Below are positions 1 through 8,933 of a DNA stretch of 64,000 bases, piece after piece. The stretch's first letter is position 1. Every line of letters begins with the position of its first letter. Origin of the DNA: Bryobacteraceae bacterium. Its GTDB lineage: Bacteria; Acidobacteriota; Terriglobia; Bryobacterales; Bryobacteraceae. Made by a program: the position numbers and the translations under genes. The DNA is taken from assembly GCA_019748195.1 (NCBI GenBank), contig JAIEPW010000028.1:1-64000 (forward strand). The letters are read 5' to 3'. Under the pieces are notes generated by a model. It was not told the origin of the DNA. It saw nothing but the letters and a program-made list of their open reading frames with translations, and did no database searches.

Positions 1-833
1 GGATTCGCCAGGTTCTGCCCGGCGCGCCGCGGCGCGGACCCGTGGATCGCCTCGAACATCGCGCACTGATCGCCGATGTTCGACGACCCCGCGAGCCCCA
101 CCGACCCCGCGATCTGCGCGGCAACGTCGCTCAGAATGTCCCCGTACAGGTTCGGCATCACGATGACATCGAACGCTTCCGGCGTGTCCGCCATCTTGGC
201 CGCGCCGATATCAACAATCCAGTGTTCCTTTTCGATCTGCGGAAACTCCGCGCCGATCTCGTCGAAGATGCGGTGGAACATCCCGTCCGTCATCTTCATG
301 ATGTTGTCCTTGGTGAACGCGGTCACCTTCTTGCGGTTGTGCTGCACCGCGTAGTTGAACGCGTAACGGATGATTTTTTCACAGCCCGGGCGCGAGATCA
401 GCTTCAGGCACTGCATCACATCGTTGGAGATCCGGTACTCGATGCCGGCGTACAGGTCTTCCTCGTTCTCCCGCACGATCACCACGTCCATCACCGGATG
501 CTTGGTGCGCACGAACGGGTGATAGCTGACGCAGGGCCGAACGTTCGCGAACAGCCCCAGCGCCTTGCGCGCGGTCACGTTCAGGCTCTTGAAACCGCCG
601 CCCTGCGGCGTGGTGATCGGCGCCTTCAGGAAGACCTTGGTCCGCCGCAGCGATTCCCAGGCCGAAGGTTCGATGCCGGCGGTATTACCGCGCAGGTAAA
701 CCTTTTCGCCGATCTCGATCTCCTCGATCGCCAGGCGCGCGCCCGCTTCCTTCAGAATGTGCAGGGTGGCCGCCATGATTTCGGGGCCAATTCCGTCGCC
801 ATGGGCGACCGTAATCGGAGTTTCGTTTGCCAT
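1..833 (-). CDS. icd: Isocitrate dehydrogenase, partial (C-terminus outside window)
   Basis: Reads from an ATG at 833 off the left edge, so the C-terminal part is missing. It belongs to the isocitrate/isopropylmalate dehydrogenase family (oxidative decarboxylation of isocitrate to 2-oxoglutarate in the TCA cycle, cytoplasm). Visible: the N-terminal HGDGIGPEI, the substrate-loop stretch GGGFKSLNVTARK followed by NVRPCVSYHPF, the RENEEDLYAGIEYR motif, a KDNIMK segment, and the cofactor/metal region PNLYGDILSD and AMFEAIHGSAP. The SLN/NVRP combination favours isocitrate dehydrogenase over isopropylmalate or tartrate dehydrogenase. NAD versus NADP preference cannot be settled because the C-terminal specificity residues are cut off. 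It lies alone, upstream (in transcription order) of nothing visible, with the Oar-like receptor gene behind it on the same strand. Confidence 0.86.
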   Translation of the reverse strand, partial: MANETPITVAHGDGIGPEIMAATLHILKEAGARLAIEEIEIGEKVYLRGNTAGIEPSAWESLRRTKVFLKAPITTPQGGGFKSLNVTARKALGLFANVRPCVSYHPFVRTKHPVMDVVIVRENEEDLYAGIEYRISNDVMQCLKLISRPGCEKIIRYAFNYAVQHNRKKVTAFTKDNIMKMTDGMFHRIFDEIGAEFPQIEKEHWIVDIGAAKMADTPEAFDVIVMPNLYGDILSDVAAQIAGSVGLAGSSNIGDQCAMFEAIHGSAPRRAGQNLAN

Positions 834-906
834 AGATTCGGTGCGGAGAATCAACCAAGATACCGCGCCGGGTGGGGCAAGATCAATGAACGGGGAGGGA
901 AAGGAA

Positions 907-936
907 CGGGGACGCGCCCTGGAAGCCGCGTCCCCG
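907..936 (-). terminator. Hairpin between the Oar-like gene and icd
   Basis: Perfect 10-bp inverted repeat, CGGGGACGCG at 907-916 and CGCGTCCCCG at 927-936 with a 10-nt loop, just beyond the stop of the receptor gene. On the minus strand the stem is followed by a short, interrupted U-rich stretch, so it is a plausible but imperfect intrinsic terminator for the receptor transcript. Confidence 0.45.
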
Positions 937-950
937 CGAGGAAGTGGAGG

Positions 951-3900
951 CTAGAAAGTCACCTTCATCCCCAGCATCGTGGTTCGCGGCCCGCTGTCCA
1001 GCGAGGCGCCGATGCGGCCGAACGTGGTCGCAGTAAACGTCTGCGTCGGAACCGCGAACGACGGCGTGTTCGTGAAGTTCGAGAAGTCCGCGCGCAACTC
1101 CACGTTCACCCGCTCCGTAATCCGCGTCCGTTTGGACAGCGAGAAATCCAGGTTTATGAATCGCGGTCCGCGGAAGAGGTTGCGGCCGCCGCTGCCCAAC
1201 TCACCCAGCCGGGTGGCGGTGAACTGCGCCCGCTCCGCCGGGTCGAAGTACCACTTGAATCCGCCTTCCTCGCGCACCTCGCCGATGGAGCGGTCGCAAT
1301 TGTTGCAGTTGGCGAACGCTCCCACCACGCTTTCAAAGGCCAGGGTGCCGCCGAAGATGCTGAACGGCCGGCCCGACATGTAGCGGAACAAGCCGCCGAC
1401 CTGCCATCCGCCGATCACGCCGTTCAGGAAGCGGTTCGCATCGTTCCCGAACCGCTTGCCACGCCCGAAGGGCAGTTCATAGATGAAGTTCGATCCCCAG
1501 GTATGCCTGCGGTCGAAGTCGGACAGCGCATAATTCAACTTCCGGTTGTAGATGTCCAGCGGCGTGCTGGTGGCGCTCTGCACGCTGCCCGTGCTCGCCA
1601 ATGTGAACGTGGGATCGAAGGATCGCGTATCCAGCGACTTCGACAGCGTGTAGTTGAACTGAATCGTCGCGCCGCCGGCGAACCGCTTGTCCATTCGCAG
1701 TTGCAGTCCGTGGTAGGTGGAGAAGTCGTTCGAATCGATCACAAACATGCCGCTGGCGAACTGCGGGAACGGCATCAGGAAGAACGGCCCGAGTCCGGAA
1801 GCGTCAGCCAGCGAAGTGCCGCGCTCCGGCCGCCGGGCTGCCGCGTTCGCGATCGCGCCCGCACTGTTCAGCGTCAGATCGTTCGGGAACTGGCGGCGGA
1901 CGAATTGCGATCCCGTCTCCCCCGGCCGCAACCGCGTGTCGGCCGAAAACAGGCGATTGATTACGGCGCTCTCTCCGCCGGCCTGAACCGTGCGGATGCC
2001 GTCCAGGAACCCGTTGGACCGCATGAACGCCTGGTTGGCGTCATACCCGCCCAGCAGGTTATGTGCCCGCCGTCCGATATAGGAAGCCTCCACCACAAAC
2101 TTCTTGGGTAGCTCCCGCTGCAGCGAGATGCTCCACATGTTCGTCTGCGGCGTCTCGATATTCGGGTCCACCACCGTGTTGTTCGCGTTCGCGAACGCCA
2201 GCGGCTGCCGCAACTGCTCCGGAGTCGCGGTGGGCCGGAACTGCGGCAGATCGGCTAGCCGTCCGCCCTGCGCTCCGAACGCCGAATTCACCACGCTGGT
2301 GGTCGATCCCGGCATGTTCGGCAGCACGAAGGAGCTGATCAGGAACGTGGGGATGCGATCGTAGGCCAGCCGGTAGTTGGCGCGAACCGAGGTCTTCCCG
2401 GTCCCAAACGGATCCCAGGCGAAGCCGATGGACGGTCCAAAATTGTTCCAGTCGTTGTTGTACAGTTGGCCCGGTCCCCAGCGCAAGGAGTTGCTCGGCG
2501 CTCCGCCCGCCACTGGAATCTGATTCGGCGTCAGAATCTGGCTGTCGCCGCCGCCCCTGCCCGCCATCCGCGCATCCAGGCGCAGGCCGAAGTCCACGGT
2601 GAGGTTCTTGGTCACTCTCCAGGTGTCCTGGAAGTAGAAGTCGAACTCGTTGAATCGGGAATCGAAGTGGAACAATCCGTTCGTGAATTGATTCCCTTCC
2701 GCCACAAAGCCTTGCCGGAAGTTGCCCACGCGGCCCAACATCAGATTGATGTAAGTATCCAGCCGGCCGCGATCAAAGGCGGTATTCAGCCCCGTCGTCG
2801 GGATGCCGAACGCCACCGGGTCCACGGCGTTGATCTGAGTCGAGAAGTCGATGACGGCGCCCGAATTCTGGCCGCCCACCGATCCGCGCTCATCCAGGTG
2901 CCGCACGTAACGCAAGTTCACGCCGAACTTGAACGCGTGCTTGCCCCGGAACCAGGAAAAGTTATCGACGATCTGTATCGTGCGCAGCTCGCGGGTGTTG
3001 CCGAACGTGTAATTACCCGGCACGGTGATCAGCGATGTCTCCAGGGTCGGCCGGGAAATGTCCTCCACCGGGTTCGGGAATCCGAAACGGAATTTCGAGA
3101 GTCCAACCACCAGCTCATTGGTGATCCGCGAGGTCGGCGTCGTGCGCCAGTTGAACGCCAGATTCAGCGGGTCGCGAGTGGTGTTCACGATGCACGGCGT
3201 GCCCGGGAACCGTGGCAGCCCGCCGTTCACGCTGTCGCAATCGGTGTATTGAAAACCCCAGTAGACGCGGGCGTACACGCTGTTGCGATCGTTGATCACG
3301 TAATCGCTCTTGAATGTCAGATCGCGCTGGCGTTCTGTCTCAATGGGACGGAACGTGTAGCCCGCCGTGTTCAAGCCGTCGCCCAGATCGAAGCGGTTCG
3401 GCAGCGGCGTCTGTGCGATCTCGGCCAGCACCGTCCGGTCCAGCCCCCGCCGCAGCGGATCGCTGGTGACGGCGTTATAAGTCCCGATCGGCACAATGGG
3501 GTTGCCGCTGGCATCGATCGACGCCCCCGGAACGCCCGCCGGCAGGTTCCGTCCGCCCGTCGCATACCGGAAGATGCCCTGCCGCGCCGTCGCGGTCAGC
3601 ACCGTCTGATTCAGCGTGATCGGCTGCGTCGCCCGCAGTTCCTGCCAGTTGGCAAAGTAGAACAGCTTGTTCTTGATCACCGGACCGCCCAGCGACGCTC
3701 CGAAAATATGTTGAATGAACTTCGGCCGTCCCAGCCCCACGAAGTTGTCCTGCCAGCGGTTCGCGTTCAACCCCGGCGATCGGTAGAACCAGAACGCATT
3801 GCCGTGCAGTTCGTTGGTCCCCGAACGCGTGATCATCGCCACCTGCGCGCCGGAATTACGGCCGAACTCAGCCGACGGATTCGACGTCACCACCTTCATT

Positions 3901-4538
3901 TCCGCCACCGAATCCGGGTTCACGCGGATCGGATTGTTGCCCACGCCGCCGCCCGCCGACACCTCGTTCATGTCGATGCCGTCCAGGGTGAAGTTCCAGG
4001 AGCGGTCCCGCGAGCCGTTCATGTGCCCGCCGCTGCCTGTTGGACCCGACGTCCAGCCCGGCATCGTCGTCAGAATCGTGGTCGGGTCGCGCCGCCGCGT
4101 CGCCACGATCGGCATGTCCGTCATCGTCTTCTGATTCACCAGGGGACCCAGGTTGCTCGATTGCTGCGTCTGCACCACTTCGGCCGACGCGGTCACCTCC
4201 ATCACCTCCGCCACCTGGCCTACGTTCATTACCGCGTTCACCGTCATCGGAGACCCGATGGTGAGCTGGTTGTTCTTCGAAATGAACTTCTTGAAGCCCG
4301 GCGCCTCCACTTCCACCGAATAAAGACCGATCTGCACGGCTTCGAACTGGTAGGTTCCCGCCGTGGAGGTTGTGGTTTCGAAACGAACTCCCGTCGTTTC
4401 GCTTAGAAGTGACACTTTGGCTCCGGCGACCACGGCGCCCGAGCTGTCCTGAACCGTGCCGATTACCCGGGACGTTGTTCCTTGGGAGAACGCCAGTCCG
4501 ATCGCTAGCAGCAAGACCACCCCTAACCTTTTAGGCAT
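951..4538 (-). CDS. Oar-like TonB-dependent receptor with carboxypeptidase-regulatory domain (1195 aa)
   Basis: Large outer-membrane beta-barrel of the Oar/TonB-dependent receptor type expanded in Acidobacteria. N-terminal signal peptide (about residues 1-20, ending AFSQ), then a carboxypeptidase-regulatory-like beta domain (about 23-105, VIGTVQDSSGAVVAGAKV), a plug-like region with DGIDMNEVSAGGG and NSGAQVAMITRSGTNELHGNAF, and a long barrel rich in aromatic strands ending in the terminal Phe (GMKVTF) typical of Bam-inserted proteins. Compared with its two relatives in this window the usual LPLNGRN segment is replaced by MPIVATRRRD. Substrate unknown; members are assumed to import or bind oligomeric nutrients. 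Start ATG at 4538; monocistronic, divergent from the histidine kinase gene across 125 bp. Confidence 0.88.
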   Translation of the reverse strand: MPKRLGVVLLLAIGLAFSQGTTSRVIGTVQDSSGAVVAGAKVSLLSETTGVRFETTTSTAGTYQFEAVQIGLYSVEVEAPGFKKFISKNNQLTIGSPMTVNAVMNVGQVAEVMEVTASAEVVQTQQSSNLGPLVNQKTMTDMPIVATRRRDPTTILTTMPGWTSGPTGSGGHMNGSRDRSWNFTLDGIDMNEVSAGGGVGNNPIRVNPDSVAEMKVVTSNPSAEFGRNSGAQVAMITRSGTNELHGNAFWFYRSPGLNANRWQDNFVGLGRPKFIQHIFGASLGGPVIKNKLFYFANWQELRATQPITLNQTVLTATARQGIFRYATGGRNLPAGVPGASIDASGNPIVPIGTYNAVTSDPLRRGLDRTVLAEIAQTPLPNRFDLGDGLNTAGYTFRPIETERQRDLTFKSDYVINDRNSVYARVYWGFQYTDCDSVNGGLPRFPGTPCIVNTTRDPLNLAFNWRTTPTSRITNELVVGLSKFRFGFPNPVEDISRPTLETSLITVPGNYTFGNTRELRTIQIVDNFSWFRGKHAFKFGVNLRYVRHLDERGSVGGQNSGAVIDFSTQINAVDPVAFGIPTTGLNTAFDRGRLDTYINLMLGRVGNFRQGFVAEGNQFTNGLFHFDSRFNEFDFYFQDTWRVTKNLTVDFGLRLDARMAGRGGGDSQILTPNQIPVAGGAPSNSLRWGPGQLYNNDWNNFGPSIGFAWDPFGTGKTSVRANYRLAYDRIPTFLISSFVLPNMPGSTTSVVNSAFGAQGGRLADLPQFRPTATPEQLRQPLAFANANNTVVDPNIETPQTNMWSISLQRELPKKFVVEASYIGRRAHNLLGGYDANQAFMRSNGFLDGIRTVQAGGESAVINRLFSADTRLRPGETGSQFVRRQFPNDLTLNSAGAIANAAARRPERGTSLADASGLGPFFLMPFPQFASGMFVIDSNDFSTYHGLQLRMDKRFAGGATIQFNYTLSKSLDTRSFDPTFTLASTGSVQSATSTPLDIYNRKLNYALSDFDRRHTWGSNFIYELPFGRGKRFGNDANRFLNGVIGGWQVGGLFRYMSGRPFSIFGGTLAFESVVGAFANCNNCDRSIGEVREEGGFKWYFDPAERAQFTATRLGELGSGGRNLFRGPRFINLDFSLSKRTRITERVNVELRADFSNFTNTPSFAVPTQTFTATTFGRIGASLDSGPRTTMLGMKVTF

Positions 4539-4663
4539 GGTTGAAACTTTAACTGATCTGAAATCAAGGTTTCAAGGGGCGAATTGCATCTGGATGAACT
4601 TTCTTGTAACCGATTGGGTGTATCCGGTGTCAATTTTCTGCTTGATACCATACCGGAGCCTCA

Positions 4664-6889
4664 GTGAGCAGTAGAGCCGAGCCGCCGCCCCAGATTGCCC
4701 CGCTTTGGCGCCAACCCGGCGATGCCGGAGACGAGAAGCTCCTCTCCTTGCTGCGCAGTCACGCCGGCGTCCGCATTCTTTGCCTGGCTGTGCTGTTCAC
4801 ACTGGCTTTCGGGCTGCGGATCGCCCTCGCCCCTTGGCTTCAGTACCGGGCCGCGTTCGCCACTTTCATCCCCGTGATCGTTGCCGCTGCGTACCTGGGC
4901 GGGTTCCGGTGGGGCATTGTGGCCGCGGTCGGCGGCGCCGCGGGCGGCGCCATCGCCTTCCAGGGATTGGGCCTGTACGACTTCCTGTCCGCGGCTCTTT
5001 TCGCCGGCGTCGGCATTTTTCTGTCCTGGGTTGTCGCCGAATACCGCGCCAAGCAGGAGCATCTGGCCGACTCGCGGGCGCAGCTTTCGGCCGTGCTCGA
5101 AAGCATCCGCGATCTGTGCTGCGCCGTCGATCAGGACTGGCGCGTCCGCTACGCCAATTCCCGCATGATCGAAAGCGCCGGCCTCCCCCGCGAGCAGATC
5201 GCCGGTCGCAGCCTTTGGGAGGTGTTTCCGCACCTCGCGTCCACCCCCGCCGGACCTGCCTTGCGCAAAACCATGATGGAGCGTGTTCCCTGTCACGCCG
5301 AGTACTACGTTCAGCCCCGGCGCGAATGGTTCGAACTGGACGCGTTCCCCAGCTCCGGCGGCGTAACGCTTTTCAGCCGCAGCGCCACCCAGCGCCGGAA
5401 AGCCGAACAGGATCTCCAGGACGCCAACCGCCGCCTGGCTCTCCACCTGGCCAACACGCCGCTTGCCGTGATCGAATTCTCCTCGGACTTTCGACTCACC
5501 ATGTGGAGCGGACAGGCCGAACGCATGTTCGGATGGTCGTCCAACGAGGTTGTGGGCAGGCGGATCTTCGACTTCCCCTGGGTCTTCGAATCCGACGCGG
5601 CCGCCATCCGCCGTCTCATGGAGAACATGGAATCGGGCGCCAGCCTCCAGACCGTCAGCCGGAACCGCAATTACCGGAAGGACGGCGCCGTGATCGAATG
5701 CGAGTGGTACAACTCCTCGCTGGTCGATTCCGCCGGGCGTATCGAAAGCGTCTTCTCCTTTGTTCTGGACGTCACCGAGCAGCGCAGGCATCAGCAGGCG
5801 CTACGGGAAAGCGAAGTGCGTTCGAGAGCCATCTTCGACAGCGCCGCCGTCGGCATGGCCACCTGCTCCTTGCCGGAGGGCCGCTACACCGCCGTGAACG
5901 CCAAGATGTGCGAGATCACCGGGTACACCGCCGAGGAGTTGAAGCGCCTGACCTACCTGGACATCACCCATCCCGAGGATCGAGCCGAGAACCGGCGCCA
6001 GTTCACCGAACTCGCCTCCGGGATCCGGCCGTCCTTCAGCCTGAATAAACGCTACATGCGCCGCGACGGCCGCCTGATCTGGGTGCGCGCCACCAATGCC
6101 CTGATCCGCGACGAGAGCGGAATGCCCCTGCATACCGTGGCCAGCATCGAGGACATCACCGCGCAGGTGGAAACCGAAGCGTCCCTCCGCGCGGCCAACG
6201 AGGAGCTGATCCGCGCCAACACCGACCTGGAGCAGTTCGCCTACTCCGCCTCGCACGACCTCAAGGAACCCCTGCGGCAGGTCGGCATCTTCGCTCAGTT
6301 GCTGCAAAAGCGCTACGGACCCACCCTCGATGAGGACGCCAACGCCTTCCTGAACAACATCACCGGCGGCGCGCAGCGCATGGAGCAGTTGCTGAGCGAT
6401 CTGTTGAATTACACCCAGACCGCGACACAGCCCGGGCGCCCGGTGGAGCCTGTCGAGGTGTCGGAAGTGCTCGCCGAAGTGAAGAAAAACCTGGCCACCG
6501 TCATCATGAAAAATGACGCGGCCGTGGTCACCGAAGCTCTGCCCGCGGTTCGAGTGGAACGCGCCCATTTGATCCAGTTGTTCCAGAACCTGGTGAGCAA
6601 CGCCATCAAGTATCGCTCCGCCGGGCGCGCCCCGGTCATCCGCGTCCGCGCTTCCAGCGAAGGCGCGCTGTGGCGCTTCTCCATCCAGGACAACGGCATC
6701 GGCATTCCCGCCGATTATCACAAGCAGGTGTTCGGGCTCTTCAAGCGCCTTCACACCAGCAGCGCCTATCCCGGAACCGGCATCGGGCTCGCCTTGTGCA
6801 AGCGCATCGTGGAGCGCTACGGCGGCGCGATCTGGGTGGAATCCGAACCGGAGAAGGGAAGTACGTTCTTCCTCACGCTGCCTTCCTGA
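4664..6889 (+). CDS. Membrane-anchored multi-PAS sensor histidine kinase (741 aa)
   Basis: Two-component sensor kinase, inner membrane. Residues about 38-125 form several hydrophobic helices resembling the DUF4118 sensor-kinase membrane module, followed by a short coiled linker, three PAS-like domains (about 135-245, 255-375, 385-500; the third has the clear PAC segment RRDGRLIWVRA), a HisKA domain with phospho-acceptor His531 in SASHDLKEP, and a C-terminal HATPase with N box QNLVSNAIKY, G1 DNGIGIP and G2 GTGIGLALCKR. The H-box sequence resembles the phytochrome-type kinases. Start is GTG at 4664 preceded by CGGAGCC. No response regulator gene is adjacent, so it is an orphan here and its signal is unknown. 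Confidence 0.9.
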   Translation: MSSRAEPPPQIAPLWRQPGDAGDEKLLSLLRSHAGVRILCLAVLFTLAFGLRIALAPWLQYRAAFATFIPVIVAAAYLGGFRWGIVAAVGGAAGGAIAFQGLGLYDFLSAALFAGVGIFLSWVVAEYRAKQEHLADSRAQLSAVLESIRDLCCAVDQDWRVRYANSRMIESAGLPREQIAGRSLWEVFPHLASTPAGPALRKTMMERVPCHAEYYVQPRREWFELDAFPSSGGVTLFSRSATQRRKAEQDLQDANRRLALHLANTPLAVIEFSSDFRLTMWSGQAERMFGWSSNEVVGRRIFDFPWVFESDAAAIRRLMENMESGASLQTVSRNRNYRKDGAVIECEWYNSSLVDSAGRIESVFSFVLDVTEQRRHQQALRESEVRSRAIFDSAAVGMATCSLPEGRYTAVNAKMCEITGYTAEELKRLTYLDITHPEDRAENRRQFTELASGIRPSFSLNKRYMRRDGRLIWVRATNALIRDESGMPLHTVASIEDITAQVETEASLRAANEELIRANTDLEQFAYSASHDLKEPLRQVGIFAQLLQKRYGPTLDEDANAFLNNITGGAQRMEQLLSDLLNYTQTATQPGRPVEPVEVSEVLAEVKKNLATVIMKNDAAVVTEALPAVRVERAHLIQLFQNLVSNAIKYRSAGRAPVIRVRASSEGALWRFSIQDNGIGIPADYHKQVFGLFKRLHTSSAYPGTGIGLALCKRIVERYGGAIWVESEPEKGSTFFLTLPS

Positions 6890-6893
6890 GCCT

Positions 6894-7664
6894 TCAGCGG
6901 CTCTTGCGCATGCGATAGTCTTCCACCGCGGGCATCCGGATCACCTTGCACATCTCGAACAGGCGGCTGCGCGCCCGCATCCCGATCACCTCGGACAGCG
7001 TCTTCTTCCCCACCGGCGTGCCGCCCGGAGTGATGTACTCGATCGCCCTGCCCGTCACATCCTGATCGGGCAGATTCGTGGTGGCGATCAGCGGCTTCTT
7101 AAAATTGCAGCGATGCGTCAGGATCGCCGTCACCGTGTCTTCGGTGAAGTCCGTGGCGCGATGCGCGCCCAGGTCATCCAGCAGCAGGATCGGCGCCTCC
7201 AGCGCGGTGCTGTAGGCCTCGCGATCGCTCGCGCCGCTCACCTTGTCGAAACTCGCGCGGATGCGGTCCAGCAGCGTCTGGTAATCGAAGAACACGCCTT
7301 CGTGGCCCTTCGCGATCAAGGCTCGCAGCGCCGCCACCGCCAGGTGCGTCTTGCCCGTCCCCGTGTCGCCGATGAACAGAAGCCCCGGCTTGTCGCCCGT
7401 GGGAAACTCCCGCACAAAGGCTCGAACAGTCAGCAGCGCGGTGCCTAGCCCGGTGCGCGCCACCGGGTTGTCGCTCGGCACCAGAAAGTTGTCCAGCGAG
7501 GCGTTCTGATACAGCGGCGGAATCCGTGCGTTCCGTTCCGATTGCCGCGCCCGTTCCGCGTCCCGGCAATCGCAGCGCGACGCGCCCGAAATCCCGTCGC
7601 GCTCCTGGATCACCCAACCCGATCCGCCGCACTTGGCGCACGTCGATTCCGCTGCAGGAGCCAT
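6894..7664 (-). CDS. DnaC/DnaI-like ATPase with N-terminal zinc cluster
   Basis: AAA+ ATPase of the DnaC/DnaI/IstB family (256 aa). The N-terminus has CAKC (Cys9, Cys12) and CDC (Cys31, Cys33), a likely zinc site like that of DnaI-type helicase loaders; then Walker A GDTGTGKTH near residue 100, Walker B LLLDDLG near 165 and sensor-1 ATTN. Such proteins load the replicative helicase or help transposition. The zinc cluster, the absence of an istA transposase gene and of transposon ends nearby favour a chromosomal helicase-loader-like role over IstB of an IS21 element. Stop lies 5 bp past the end of the convergent kinase gene. A TACACT hexamer lies 8 nt before the ATG and no Shine-Dalgarno is visible. 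Confidence 0.8.
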   Translation of the reverse strand: MAPAAESTCAKCGGSGWVIQERDGISGASRCDCRDAERARQSERNARIPPLYQNASLDNFLVPSDNPVARTGLGTALLTVRAFVREFPTGDKPGLLFIGDTGTGKTHLAVAALRALIAKGHEGVFFDYQTLLDRIRASFDKVSGASDREAYSTALEAPILLLDDLGAHRATDFTEDTVTAILTHRCNFKKPLIATTNLPDQDVTGRAIEYITPGGTPVGKKTLSEVIGMRARSRLFEMCKVIRMPAVEDYRMRKSR

Positions 7665-7687
7665 GCGGGTTCAGTGTAGCCTAGGAT

Positions 7688-8431
7688 TTGGTTACGCGCT
7701 GGACAGAGGCCGCGGGCGAGCTGTTCCTGGAGCGCGCTCCCGCGCCCGGAGCGAAGGCGATGCTGGTCTTCGCCCTGCTTTTGGGCGTTCCCGCGCTGTT
7801 CCTGCTCGGCCTGCTGGCCTCCGCCACCACCACCTGGACCCTGGAACTCCGCCGCGACCCGGCGGGCATTTCCGCAAGCCTCCGTCAGGACAAGTGGCTG
7901 GGCATGGCCCGCCGGCAATGGCACGTTGCCGGCGTTCGAAGCGCCGAAATCTCGGAGTCAACCCTCACCCTGACGTCCGGCTCCGCCGTACTTACCCTCC
8001 CTTACCCACGCCACGCCCGCTACGCCGTCCCCCAGGATCAGATGGAGATGCGATTCTTCTTCCAGGATCGCCGGCGCGCCCAGCTCACCCTGGACCATCC
8101 CAACCTGGCCGATGTCGGCGGCATGTCCATCGCTCTGTGTATCGACCTGGCGGGCTGCCTGGCATTGATCACGATGGCGCTGTGGCGGGAGCGATGGCGC
8201 GCGTGCCCCGGACGCTGGACGCGAAGGCGCGGCTGGCTCGGCTGGCCCTTCCGCGCGGAGGCCAAACCCCCGGTTTCGCTTCGCGTCGAACCCTGCCGCG
8301 ACTGGACGCGTGGTGGTTGGAATCAGCGGCGCATCGCTGCCCGCTTTGCCGATGGTCAGGAATGGAAGATGCGCGTTCCTCCGGATCGCGCCGGTGAGTT
8401 GCGGTCCATCCTCGAACGCTTCGCGTCCTAA
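7688..8431 (+). CDS. Hypothetical protein with two membrane segments
   Basis: Unrecognised 247-aa protein. A hydrophobic segment lies at about residues 24-48 (MLVFALLLGVPALFLLGLL) and a second at about 145-165 (ALCIDLAGCLALITMAL); the stretch between them is rich in beta-strand-like sequence and the C-terminal 80 residues are basic and soluble. The frame is open from a TTG at 7688; an in-frame ATG at 7760 would remove 24 residues and still keep the first membrane segment, so the start is uncertain. A TAGCCT hexamer sits 5 nt before the TTG. It is divergent from the DnaC-like gene (23 bp) and convergent with the biotin-carrier gene. No function is proposed. Confidence 0.6.
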   Translation: MVTRWTEAAGELFLERAPAPGAKAMLVFALLLGVPALFLLGLLASATTTWTLELRRDPAGISASLRQDKWLGMARRQWHVAGVRSAEISESTLTLTSGSAVLTLPYPRHARYAVPQDQMEMRFFFQDRRRAQLTLDHPNLADVGGMSIALCIDLAGCLALITMALWRERWRACPGRWTRRRGWLGWPFRAEAKPPVSLRVEPCRDWTRGGWNQRRIAARFADGQEWKMRVPPDRAGELRSILERFAS

Positions 8432-8435
8432 GCGC

Positions 8436-8933
8436 CTACTCGAGAAACAACAGCGCTTCTCCAGCCGCCACCGTCGCGCCTTCCACCGCCCGGATCTCCT
8501 GCACCACCCCCGCCCGCGGCGCCTTGATCTCGTTCTGCATCTTCATCGCTTCCACCACCACCAGGCCCTGCCCCTCGGCTACCTCTGCGCCCGCCGCCGT
8601 CAAGACCCGGATCACCTTGCCCGGCATGGAAGTCGCGATCCTTAGCCGGCCGCCGCCGGCCGCCGCCCCGCGCTTCCCCGACATCGCGCGCGGATCGCGA
8701 ATCGTCACCGGCAGATGCTTCCCGCACAGATCCACCAGCCAGCCGCCGTTGCCGTCGCCGGTAACCCGCACGTTGTAGCTGCGGCCCTCCACCAGGACGG
8801 AATAAGTGCCTGGCTCCACCTGCAGCACGGAGGCGGCGCCCGCGTAATCTCCCAGCCGGAACTCAACGTGTGAGTTCCGTTGCTGATACTCCAGTTCCTG
8901 CTCCCGGCCCCCGATTTCCACCATCCGCTTCAT
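8436..8933 (-). CDS. Biotin carboxyl carrier protein of an acyl-CoA carboxylase
   Basis: About 165 aa with a C-terminal biotinyl domain carrying VEAMKMQNEI, whose Lys is the biotinylation site, and the matching PGKVIRVL N-half of the hammerhead. The N-terminal 80 residues form a separate beta-rich domain like that seen in carriers of propionyl/acyl-CoA carboxylases. The chosen ATG at 8933 overlaps the biotin carboxylase stop (ATGA), so the two are translationally coupled; a longer reading from 8966 would run into the upstream gene and is less likely. It carries carboxybiotin from the carboxylase to a carboxyltransferase, which is not encoded in this window. Confidence 0.86.
   Translation of the reverse strand: MKRMVEIGGREQELEYQQRNSHVEFRLGDYAGAASVLQVEPGTYSVLVEGRSYNVRVTGDGNGGWLVDLCGKHLPVTIRDPRAMSGKRGAAAGGGRLRIATSMPGKVIRVLTAAGAEVAEGQGLVVVEAMKMQNEIKAPRAGVVQEIRAVEGATVAAGEALLFLE

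Noticed and set aside
2466-4406. Long plus-strand frame over the first Oar-like receptor
   Set aside because: Antisense artefact with Arg/His-rich low-complexity sequence.
6894-7664. IstB of an IS21 insertion sequence
   Set aside because: No istA, no terminal inverted repeats and an N-terminal zinc cluster typical of helicase loaders.
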